A program made the position numbers and the translations under genes. A stretch of DNA of 5,702 nucleotides from Actinomycetota bacterium (GTDB taxonomy: Bacteria; Actinomycetota; Thermoleophilia; Solirubrobacterales; Solirubrobacteraceae), in contig SYBY01000170.1 in the NCBI GenBank assembly GCA_005788585.1, positions 1 through 5,702 on the forward strand, in the 5' to 3' direction. Under the pieces are notes generated by a model, which saw nothing but the letters and a program-made list of their open reading frames with translations, did no database searches and was not told the origin of the DNA. This document shows, piece after piece, positions 1-5,307 of this stretch; positions within the stretch are counted from its first letter, which is position 1, and each line of letters starts with the position of its first letter.

Positions 1-1
1 C

Positions 2-1039
2 CCCACCCGCCTGCTCGACGAGATCGCCGAGGTCGCCCCGACCCACCTGCCGTCGGTGCCGCGCCTGTTCGAGAAGATCTACACGGCGGCGACGTCGAAG
101 GTCGCCGACGCGGGCGGCGTGAAGGCCGCGCTGTTCACGCGGGCGGTCGCGACCGGCCGGCGCGTCGTCGAGGCCGAGCGCGCCGGGCAGTCCATCAGCC
201 CGCTGCTGAAGCTGCAGCAGGGGCTCGGGGACAAGCTCGTCCTGAGCAAGGTCCGTGCGCTGTTCGGGGAGAACATCGAGCTGTGCCTGACCGGCGCGGC
301 GCCGATCGAGCCCGACGTCATGAACTTCTTCCACGGCGCGGGCGTGTGGGTCCTCGAGGGCTACGGCATGACCGAGACCTCCGCGGTCGCCACGGTCAAC
401 ACGATCGAGGAGCACAAGCTCGGCACGGTCGGCAAGCCGATCCCCGGCTGCGAGATCAAGATCGCGGAGGACGGCGAGGTCCTCATGAAGGGCCCGAACA
501 TCTTCACCGGGTACTGGAACAACCCGGAGGCGACGGCGAAGGACCTGCAGGACGGCTGGCTGCACTCCGGTGACCTCGGCGAGATCGACGCTGACGGCTA
601 CCTGAAGATCACGGGCCGCAAGAAGGACCTGATCATCACGTCGAGCGGCAAGAACGTCGCGCCGTCGAACATCGAGAACGCGATCCGCCAGCACCGCTGG
701 GTCTCGCAGGCCGTCGTCTTCGGCGACCGCAAGCCGTACCTCACGGCGCTCATCACGCTCGACGCCGACGAGGCGCCGGCGCTCGCCGAGCTCGTCGGCG
801 CGCCCGGCGCGTCGGTCGACGCGCTGGCGACGAACGACGCGGTGCGCGCCGAGATCCAGAAGGTCGTCGACGACGCCAACGCGAAGTTCGCGCGCATCGA
901 GCAGGTCAAGAAGTTCGCGATCCTGCCGCGCGACCTCTCGCAGGACGACAACGAGCTGACGCCGACGCTGAAGGTCAAGCGCAACGTCGTCTACAGCCAG
1001 CACGCCTCGACCTTCGAGGGGCTCTACAGCGAGAGCTGA
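2..1039 (+). CDS. Long-chain acyl-CoA synthetase (AMP-forming), C-terminal part, 5'-truncated
   Basis: This enzyme activates long-chain fatty acids to acyl-CoA through an acyl-adenylate, using ATP and CoA, and feeds lipid synthesis or beta-oxidation. The frame is open from base 2 (visible residues TRLLDEIAEVAPTHLPSVPR), so the GTG at 56 is internal and the true start lies upstream. About 345 residues are visible; FadD15-type enzymes are around 600, so roughly 250 are missing, including the first ATP-binding loop. Seen in order (visible numbering): LFEKIY near 21-26; the adenylate motif GYGMTETSA near 120-128; HSGDLGEID near 188-196 (ribose-binding Asp); GRKKDLIITSSGKNVAPSNIE near 205-225 (hinge and CoA-half start); LTPTLKVKR near 319-327, whose first Lys (about 324) matches the catalytic A10 lysine. 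The C-terminal half looks intact. It converges on the RTX gene with only 15 bp between stops. The exact fadD paralogue cannot be told. Confidence 0.95.
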   Translation, partial: PTRLLDEIAEVAPTHLPSVPRLFEKIYTAATSKVADAGGVKAALFTRAVATGRRVVEAERAGQSISPLLKLQQGLGDKLVLSKVRALFGENIELCLTGAAPIEPDVMNFFHGAGVWVLEGYGMTETSAVATVNTIEEHKLGTVGKPIPGCEIKIAEDGEVLMKGPNIFTGYWNNPEATAKDLQDGWLHSGDLGEIDADGYLKITGRKKDLIITSSGKNVAPSNIENAIRQHRWVSQAVVFGDRKPYLTALITLDADEAPALAELVGAPGASVDALATNDAVRAEIQKVVDDANAKFARIEQVKKFAILPRDLSQDDNELTPTLKVKRNVVYSQHASTFEGLYSES

Positions 1040-1040
1040 C

Positions 1041-1073
1041 CTGCCGGCCCGCCGTCAGGTGCGGGCCTCGCAG
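1041..1073. terminator. Hairpin between the convergent synthetase and RTX genes
   Basis: A 7-bp perfect GC stem pairs 1046-1052 (GGCCCGC) with 1061-1067 (GCGGGCC) around an 8-base loop. After a small internal loop, 1041-1044 (CTGC) pairs with 1070-1073 (GCAG). It begins one base after the synthetase TGA, and its loop contains the RTX stop codon (1055-1057). There is no T-run on either side, so it is not a textbook intrinsic terminator. Position and symmetry suggest a bidirectional terminator or 3'-end stabiliser. Confidence 0.5.
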
Positions 1074-2095
1074 CTCTTCCAGCGTTCGCCGAACTCGCAG
1101 CGGTCGCGGTCGCGCCCTCCGTCGAGGAGGTCGCGGCCCCGGCCGCCGTTGAGCAGGTCGCGCCCGGCCTGGCCCTGCAGCGTGTCGATGCCGTCCTCGC
1201 CGTGGAGGAAGTCGCGGCCGGCGCCGCCGCGCAGGATGTCGTTGCCCGCACCGCCGTAGATGACGTCGGTGCCACTGTCGCCGTGGGCCAGGTCGTTGCC
1301 GGCGCCCGCGAAGACCCGGTCGTTGTCGGCGCCGCCGTAGATCTCGTCGCGCGCGTCACCGCCGGTGAGGGTGTCCCGGCCGGCGCCACCGAACATGCGG
1401 TTGGTGCCGTTGCCGCCCTCCAGCGCGTCGGCGCCGCTGCCGCCGCGCAGCAGGTCGCCGCCTTCACCGCCGCGGAGGGTGTCGTCGTCGCCTCCGCCGT
1501 CGAGCCGGTCGTCGCCGGCGTCCCCGACGACCCGGTCGTCGCCCGTCCCGCCGTCGGCGGCATCGTCGCCGTCGCCGCCGATCAGGGTGTCGTCGCCGGC
1601 GCCCCCGTCGAGCCGGTCGTCGCCGCCCTCGCCGCGGACGAAGTCGTTGCCGGCGCCGCCGCGCAGGTCGTCGTCGCCGCCGGCGCCGCCGATCGTGTCG
1701 CCGTCCGTGCCGCCGAGGATGCGGTCGGCCTGCTCGCTGCCACGCAGCGTGTCGCGCCCCGCTCCGCCGTCGATGACGACCGCGGCCGGCGACCCGAGCG
1801 CGGGGTTCGTGAAGCCGTCGGCGAGCACCACGTCGACGCGGTCGTCCCCACCCCGCGCGTTGATGGTGATCCGCTGCACGCCAGCGCATGGCGCGTCGAC
1901 CGGTCCGAAGACCTCGAGGAACGCGGTCCCGTTCACGCACCGCAGCTGGATGGCGTCCGGCCCATTGGTCCCGGTGATCCGCAGGTGCCCGGAGGCGGCC
2001 TGGAAGTCGGTCCGGGGCCGGTCCTGGGCGCCGGCGGTGGGCGCGGCGAAGCCGGCGGCGGCGATGGCGGCGGCAAGCGTCATGGGGGTGCGCAA
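1055..2095 (-). CDS. Sec-exported RTX (hemolysin-type calcium-binding repeat) protein
   Basis: The protein has 346 residues. Residues 1-23 look like a signal peptide: short basic start, hydrophobic Ala-rich core, and a likely cut after PTAGA before QD. Residues 24-107 form a small unassigned domain with Cys53 and Cys70. Residues 108-332 are 25 back-to-back GGxGxDxxx nonapeptides, for example LRGGAGNDF, LDGGAGDDT and IYGGAGNDI. Such repeats fold as a calcium-bound parallel beta-roll outside the cell. A 14-residue tail carries Cys333 and Cys342, possibly a disulfide cap. No enzymatic domain is visible. I chose the TTG at 2095 because AGGAG lies 7 bases upstream; the first ATG (2083) is 19 bases from that site. 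The same frame stays open to an ATG at 2218, but that start would put 41 basic, Pro-rich residues before the signal peptide and overlap the transglycosylase gene. Function is unknown; a surface, matrix or adhesion role is plausible. RTX assignment is very sure, the role is not. Confidence 0.9.
   Translation of the reverse strand: MRTPMTLAAAIAAAGFAAPTAGAQDRPRTDFQAASGHLRITGTNGPDAIQLRCVNGTAFLEVFGPVDAPCAGVQRITINARGGDDRVDVVLADGFTNPALGSPAAVVIDGGAGRDTLRGSEQADRILGGTDGDTIGGAGGDDDLRGGAGNDFVRGEGGDDRLDGGAGDDTLIGGDGDDAADGGTGDDRVVGDAGDDRLDGGGDDDTLRGGEGGDLLRGGSGADALEGGNGTNRMFGGAGRDTLTGGDARDEIYGGADNDRVFAGAGNDLAHGDSGTDVIYGGAGNDILRGGAGRDFLHGEDGIDTLQGQAGRDLLNGGRGRDLLDGGRDRDRCEFGERWKSCEART
1100..1774 (-). repeat. 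25 tandem 27-bp units encoding RTX nonapeptides
   Basis: The 675-bp block keeps a strict 27-bp (9-codon) period without any insertion. The GG dipeptide and the Asp at position 8 of each unit are the best conserved; units 2, 10, 14, 18, 19, 22 and 23 deviate at one of these. Units differ enough in DNA sequence that this is an old coding repeat and not a recent expansion. The period and lack of A/T also keep other frames free of stops, which creates long spurious open frames on both strands here. Confidence 0.92.
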
Positions 2096-2102
2096 CGCGG
2101 TA

Positions 2103-2107
2103 CTCCT
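2103..2107 (-). promoter_or_regulatory. Shine-Dalgarno deciding the RTX TTG start
   Basis: On the minus strand AGGAG is followed by 7 bases (TACCGCG) and then TTG at 2095-2093. This is near-ideal spacing, whereas the ATG at 2083 would be 19 bases away. It is the best ribosome-binding site in the window and fixes the N-terminus at MRTPMTLAAA. Confidence 0.75.
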
Positions 2108-2150
2108 GATGGTCGGGCCGGCTGGGTGCCGGCGGTGCCCGGGAGCCTTG

Positions 2151-2186
2151 CGGGCCGGGCGCGGCCCGTCTGTCAACGTGCTGACA
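2151..2186 (-). promoter_or_regulatory. Gap between transglycosylase and RTX genes: TTGACA box, dyad and hairpin
   Basis: The 100-bp gap (2096-2195) holds three things. On the minus strand a perfect TTGACA lies at 2171-2176, about 75 bp before the RTX start, but no good -10 follows at 16-19 bp (the 17-bp position reads CCGCAA). The same bases form half of a TGTCA-N6-TGACA dyad (2171-2175 and 2182-2186). Bases 2151-2157 and 2162-2168 can form a 7-bp GC hairpin with a 4-base loop and no T-run. It could be a separate RTX promoter with an operator, or a weak terminator for the transglycosylase; I cannot decide. Confidence 0.3.
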
Positions 2187-2195
2187 CTTCGGCGT

Positions 2196-3089
2196 TCAAC
2201 GTACGACTTCGCGCGCATACAGCGACGGGAACCCGCGCGGGTCGGTGCGGATCCGCTCGGCGTACATGGTGACCGTGCGGACGTAGAGATCCGACGGGTT
2301 GTACGCGTACAGCGCGCGGCGGTTGTCGCCGGGCGCGCCGGATGCCCGCAGGTAGTTCGCGGCGCCCATGATGGCGTCGCGCGTGTTGCGGACGTCGCCG
2401 CCCATGCCGTACTGGCGCCACGTGGCCGGCATGAACTGCATCGGCCCGCGGGCGCCGGAGATGCTCTCGTTGCGGTAGCGGCCGAACTTCGTCTCGACGT
2501 AGTTCACCGCCGCGAGGACGTTCCAGCGCACGCCGAACCGCTCCTGCGCGTCGCGGTAGTGGCGCAGCAGCTCGGCGGCGGGGCGCGGGGGACCGATGCG
2601 GATCTCCGGCGGCGGGCCGGGCTTGCGCTGCGAGGCGCGGTGCAGCGCGCGCAGGTCGCGGCGGGCGCGGACCTCCGGCGCGATGCGCCGGGCGTGCACC
2701 GCCGCGATCCTCGGCAGCACCTGGGTGCTGAGCCGGCGGTCGGAGGCGAGCACGTCGATGATCCGGGACTCGTACGTCGCGTTGCGGGTGACGGCCGCCG
2801 GCGGGCGGACGGCGTCGTCGGCGAGCCAGAGGTCGACTTCGGCGTCGAGGCTCGCCGCCGTGCGGCGCAGGGTGGCGGCGAGCGTCGTCGCCCCGGTGGG
2901 CACGGGCTCGTCGAGCGCCGGGAGCGGCTCGGCGGTCGCCGGCGCCGGGACGGTCGGAACGGACTGGGCGGACCGCGCGGCGGGCCGGTCGTCATCTCCG
3001 CCGGTGGCGGCACGGGCCATCGCCACCGCGACGACGACGAGCAGCGCGGCGAGGGCGACGGCGGCGATCCGGGGGACGCGGACGGCCAT
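2196..3089 (-). CDS. Lytic transglycosylase (SLT-like), membrane-anchored or secreted
   Basis: This 297-residue protein probably cuts the MurNAc-GlcNAc bond of peptidoglycan by the non-hydrolytic, anhydro-forming reaction. Residues 5-28 are one hydrophobic segment (signal peptide or anchor) followed by an acidic, Pro/Ala-rich linker to about residue 65. Residues 66-185 are an alpha-helical, Arg-rich region I do not recognise. The catalytic domain runs from about 186 to 280: NYVETKFG with likely catalytic Glu199, SGARGPMQFMPATW (211-224), ANYLRASG (244-251) and ALYAYNPSDLYV (259-270). These match the MltB-like/SLT lysozyme fold of actinobacterial lytic transglycosylases. The ATG at 3089 precedes the hydrophobic segment directly; the frame stays open far upstream only as antisense of the flavodoxin gene. 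No Shine-Dalgarno is seen, but a TACCCT element fits a leaderless start. It is divergent from the flavodoxin gene and 100 bp upstream of the RTX gene on the same strand. Confidence 0.9.
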   Translation of the reverse strand: MAVRVPRIAAVALAALLVVVAVAMARAATGGDDDRPAARSAQSVPTVPAPATAEPLPALDEPVPTGATTLAATLRRTAASLDAEVDLWLADDAVRPPAAVTRNATYESRIIDVLASDRRLSTQVLPRIAAVHARRIAPEVRARRDLRALHRASQRKPGPPPEIRIGPPRPAAELLRHYRDAQERFGVRWNVLAAVNYVETKFGRYRNESISGARGPMQFMPATWRQYGMGGDVRNTRDAIMGAANYLRASGAPGDNRRALYAYNPSDLYVRTVTMYAERIRTDPRGFPSLYAREVVR

Positions 3090-3215
3090 ACCGCTCAGGG
3101 TACGGGGTGGGCGCAGCGCGATCCGTAGGGACCCGCCGCAGGTCTGCGCACTGTCGCGGATGACCGGGGGAACACCGGGCGCGACGATCGGCAGGATCGA
3201 TCGAAAGGCGCCGCC
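3090..3215. promoter_or_regulatory. Divergent promoter region, transglycosylase / flavodoxin
   Basis: These 126 bp separate two divergent genes and must hold both promoters. On the minus strand TACCCT (3097-3102) ends 7 bases before the transglycosylase ATG, the spacing of a leaderless transcript. On the plus strand GAAAGG (3203-3208) lies 7 bases before the flavodoxin ATG and is a fair ribosome-binding site. I see no convincing -35 box for either gene. GATCGATC (3195-3202) is a short palindrome just before that ribosome site. Confidence 0.55.
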
Positions 3216-3734
3216 ATGGCACGAGTGAAGGTCATCTACGCCTCGAAGCACGGCTCGACCCGCGAGATCGCCGAGGCGATCACCGACGAGCTGCGCGCCG
3301 CCGGCCAGGCGGCGACGTGCGTGCGGGCCGGGGAGGTCCACGGGCTGGGCGACTGCGATGCGGTGGTGCTCGGCAGCGCCGTCTACATGGGCCGCTGGCG
3401 CCACGAGGCCAAGCACGTGCTGCGCCGCCACGGTCCCGCGCTCGAGGCAATGCCGTTCTGGGTGTTCAGCTCCGGGCCGGTGGGCGATCCGGCGGAGGAG
3501 CAGGAGGGCGCCGAGAAGTGGCTCGAGCCCCGCCGGGTCATCGAGCGCGCCGAGGAGCTCGGGGTGCGCGAGCACGTCGTCTTCGGCGGTTCGGTCAGCA
3601 AGGACCCGCACGGCTTCGTGGAGCGGAGCATGGCCCGCAACACGCCCGAGGAGTTCCAGGACCGTCGCGACTGGGAGCAGATCCGCGCGTGGGCGCGGAG
3701 CATCGCGGCAGAGCTGGGCGCCCTGGTCACGTAG
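3216..3734 (+). CDS. Stand-alone flavodoxin-domain protein, HemG-like
   Basis: The 172-residue protein is one flavodoxin fold and should bind FMN in the cytoplasm. The phosphate loop is YASKHGSTREIAEAI (8-22); DAVVLGSAVYMGRWR (48-62) and FSSGPVGD (84-91) fit the two loops around the isoalloxazine ring. The ending DWEQIRAWARSIA (152-164) resembles the DWEQVxxFAREIA ending I recall for E. coli HemG, the menaquinone-dependent protoporphyrinogen oxidase. HemG-like flavodoxins in actinobacteria are often annotated that way, but no heme gene is near and HemG's longer membrane-associated loop is not evident, so the electron partner is unknown. ATG 3216 is supported by GAAAGG 7 bases upstream and by the immediate start of the first beta-strand (VKVIYAS). 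The last 8 bp overlap the 3' end of the convergent exporter gene. Fold is sure; protoporphyrinogen oxidase activity is a guess. Confidence 0.9.
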   Translation: MARVKVIYASKHGSTREIAEAITDELRAAGQAATCVRAGEVHGLGDCDAVVLGSAVYMGRWRHEAKHVLRRHGPALEAMPFWVFSSGPVGDPAEEQEGAEKWLEPRRVIERAEELGVREHVVFGGSVSKDPHGFVERSMARNTPEEFQDRRDWEQIRAWARSIAAELGALVT

Positions 3735-5202
3735 CGGGCGACGACGTGTCGCCGTCGTCGCCCCGCTCGCCGTGGGTGCGCGCCAGTGGCTTCTCCTGCA
3801 GCGCGAGGGCGAGCGCCAGCGCGCCGACGGCCAGCGGCACGAGCACGAGGAACACGGTGTGCAGCGACGAGGCGAGCGCCTGCTGCGCGCCATCCAGGAG
3901 TTCGGCGGGCAGCGGGTTCGTCCCGTCGACGAGCCGGTTGGGGTCCAGCCTGCTGCCGGGTTCGCCCAGTTCGGCGACGAGCTCGGTCGCGAGGCGGTTC
4001 GTCAGGATCGTCCCCAAGGCGGCGACCGCCAGGCTGCCGCCCATCGACCGGAAGAACACGAGCCCGCCGGTGGCCACGCCGACCTCGCGCATCGCGACCG
4101 TGTTCTGCGTGGCGATGATGTACGGCTGCCACATGAGCCCCATCCCGCAGCCGATGACGGTCAGCGCGACGGCGACTGCGCTGCGGTCATCGCTGCCGGT
4201 GATCGTGGCGAGCATCGTGGTGCCGGCGATCGTGATGATGCCGCCGGCGATGGGGAACGGCCGGTAGCGCCCGAAGCGCGAGATGAGCTGCCCGCTGATC
4301 GTGCTGATCAGGACCCACGCGAACGCGAGCGGGATGAGGACCGCACCGGCGCTCGTCGCGCTGCCGCCCTGCACGCCGGTGACGAACAGCGGCACGTAGA
4401 TGGTCACGCCGAATAGCAACGCGCCGAGGACGAACGACGCGGCGCTCGACACGCTGAAGATGCGGTTGCCGAACAGGCGCAGCGGCAGGAGCGGCTCGGG
4501 CGCACGCGACTCGACGACGACGAACGCCGCGGCGAGCGCGATCCCGGCGCCGGCCAGGCCGAGGATCTGCGCCGACGCCCAGCCATACGTCGTCCCGCCC
4601 CAGATGGAGACGAGCAGCAGGCAGGTCGTGGCGCTCGTCAGGGTCGCGGCGCCGAGGAGGTCGAGGCGGTGCTCGCGGCGCTCGACGGGACCGGGCAGCG
4701 TGCGGGCGATGACGACCATCGCGAGCACACCGAGCGGCAGGTTGATGAGGAAGATCCACCGCCATGACGCGGCGTCGGTGAGCGTGCCGCCGAGCAGTGG
4801 CCCGGCGATCGCGGCGACGGCCCACACCGCGCCGACGAAGCCCTGATAGCGGCCGCGGTCGCGCGGCGGGACGAGGTCGGCGATCGCGGCCTGCGCCAGC
4901 GGGATCAGCCCGCCGGCACCGATCCCCTGGATGACGCGGAAGCCGATGAGCTGGCCCATCGACTGTGCGACGCCGCACAGCAGCGAGCCGAGCAGGAACA
5001 GCGCGATGGCGATCATCATCATGCGCCGCCGGCCGTGGATGTCGCTGAGCTTGCCGTAGAGCGGGATCGTCACCGTGGTGGCGATCAGGTACGCGCTGAC
5101 GACCCAGCTCAGCTCGTTGAACCCGCGCAGGTCGCCGACGATCGCGGGCAGCGCCGTGGCCACGATCGTCTGGTCGAGTGCCGCCAGGAGGATCGTGAGC
5201 AT
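3727..5202 (-). CDS. DHA2-family MFS multidrug exporter (EmrB/QacA type, about 14 TM helices)
   Basis: This is a proton-driven exporter of the cytoplasmic membrane for drug-like or toxic compounds; the substrate cannot be told. From the ATG at 5202 it has 491 residues. Motif D1 LDQTIVATALPAI is at 9-21, motif A GKLSDIHGRRR at 50-60, RVIQGIGAGGLIP at 89-101, and the antiporter motif C region with GPLLGG at 134-139, then SWRWIFLINLPLG (146-158), typical of DHA2 exporters. Repeated hydrophobic segments run to HTVFLVLVPLAVGALALAL near 464-482, then a short hydrophilic tail. The start is doubtful: translation upstream of the ATG gives the family-like residues LTQRQILIAFTAI that complete helix 1, but no ATG, GTG or TTG occurs there before the in-frame TAG at 5284-5286. 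An ATC at 5274 (515 residues) or CTG at 5223 (498) would be non-standard starts. It is divergent from the LysR gene, its likely regulator. Confidence 0.93.
   Translation of the reverse strand: MLTILLAALDQTIVATALPAIVGDLRGFNELSWVVSAYLIATTVTIPLYGKLSDIHGRRRMMMIAIALFLLGSLLCGVAQSMGQLIGFRVIQGIGAGGLIPLAQAAIADLVPPRDRGRYQGFVGAVWAVAAIAGPLLGGTLTDAASWRWIFLINLPLGVLAMVVIARTLPGPVERREHRLDLLGAATLTSATTCLLLVSIWGGTTYGWASAQILGLAGAGIALAAAFVVVESRAPEPLLPLRLFGNRIFSVSSAASFVLGALLFGVTIYVPLFVTGVQGGSATSAGAVLIPLAFAWVLISTISGQLISRFGRYRPFPIAGGIITIAGTTMLATITGSDDRSAVAVALTVIGCGMGLMWQPYIIATQNTVAMREVGVATGGLVFFRSMGGSLAVAALGTILTNRLATELVAELGEPGSRLDPNRLVDGTNPLPAELLDGAQQALASSLHTVFLVLVPLAVGALALALALQEKPLARTHGERGDDGDTSSPAT
3734..3766. terminator. 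Strong hairpin after the flavodoxin stop, inside the exporter's 3' end
   Basis: An 11-bp perfect stem pairs 3736-3746 (GGGCGACGACG) with 3753-3763 (CGTCGTCGCCC) around a 6-base loop (TGTCGC). With one bulged C the stem extends by two more pairs. It starts at the last base of the flavodoxin TAG, the right place for its terminator. It has no T-run. It is also coding DNA for the last residues of the exporter (GDDGDTSSPA), so on the minus strand it lies just before the stop. Confidence 0.55.
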
Positions 5203-5307
5203 GATCGCGGTGAACGCGATCAGGATCTGGCGCTGGGTGAGGGGCGCTGGCGTGGGGGCGGCGGGCGCTGCGATCCGAAGAGGCTAGAGGCGGTAGCGTC
5301 GCCGGCC
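5203..5307. promoter_or_regulatory. Exporter / LysR divergent region with dyads and TAnnnT elements
   Basis: This stretch probably holds both promoters, and part of it probably also codes for the exporter N-terminus. TAGCGT (5294-5299, plus) ends 8 bases before the LysR GTG, and TAGCCT (5281-5286, minus) points at the exporter, so the two promoters would overlap. Candidate regulator sites are GCTA-N7-TAGC (5283-5297), a direct repeat of AGAGGC (5279-5284 and 5286-5291) and a perfect GATCGCG-N5-CGCGATC dyad (5203-5221). None is a strict T-N11-A LysR box. No Shine-Dalgarno suits either gene. Confidence 0.45.

Noticed and set aside
56..58. GTG at 56 as the start of the acyl-CoA synthetase
   Set aside because: The frame continues upstream to the window edge with family-like sequence (VAPTHLPSV), so the gene is cut by the window and does not start here.
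1024..1563. Other minus-strand frames in the RTX region rich in Ala/Thr/Ser or Arg
   Set aside because: These are frame-shifted readings of the same repeat, without start context or recognisable sequence.
1100..1774. CRISPR-like or satellite array, suggested by the regular 27-bp period
   Set aside because: There are no unique spacers alternating with identical repeats; the units are contiguous, divergent and encode RTX nonapeptides.
1202..3128. Long plus-strand open frames (about 356 and 587 residues) antisense to the RTX and transglycosylase genes
   Set aside because: They mirror the 27-bp RTX period and stop-poor GC-rich DNA, have low-complexity Ala/Val/Pro/Ser products with no domain, and the minus-strand frames carry clear RTX and SLT motifs.
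3090..3893. Upstream extension of the transglycosylase frame to 3893
   Set aside because: It is antisense to the well-supported flavodoxin gene, and the ATG at 3089 directly precedes the hydrophobic signal segment.
3317..4416. Plus-strand frames running through the flavodoxin end into the exporter
   Set aside because: They are out of frame with the flavodoxin and antisense to the exporter, with compositionally biased products and no motif.
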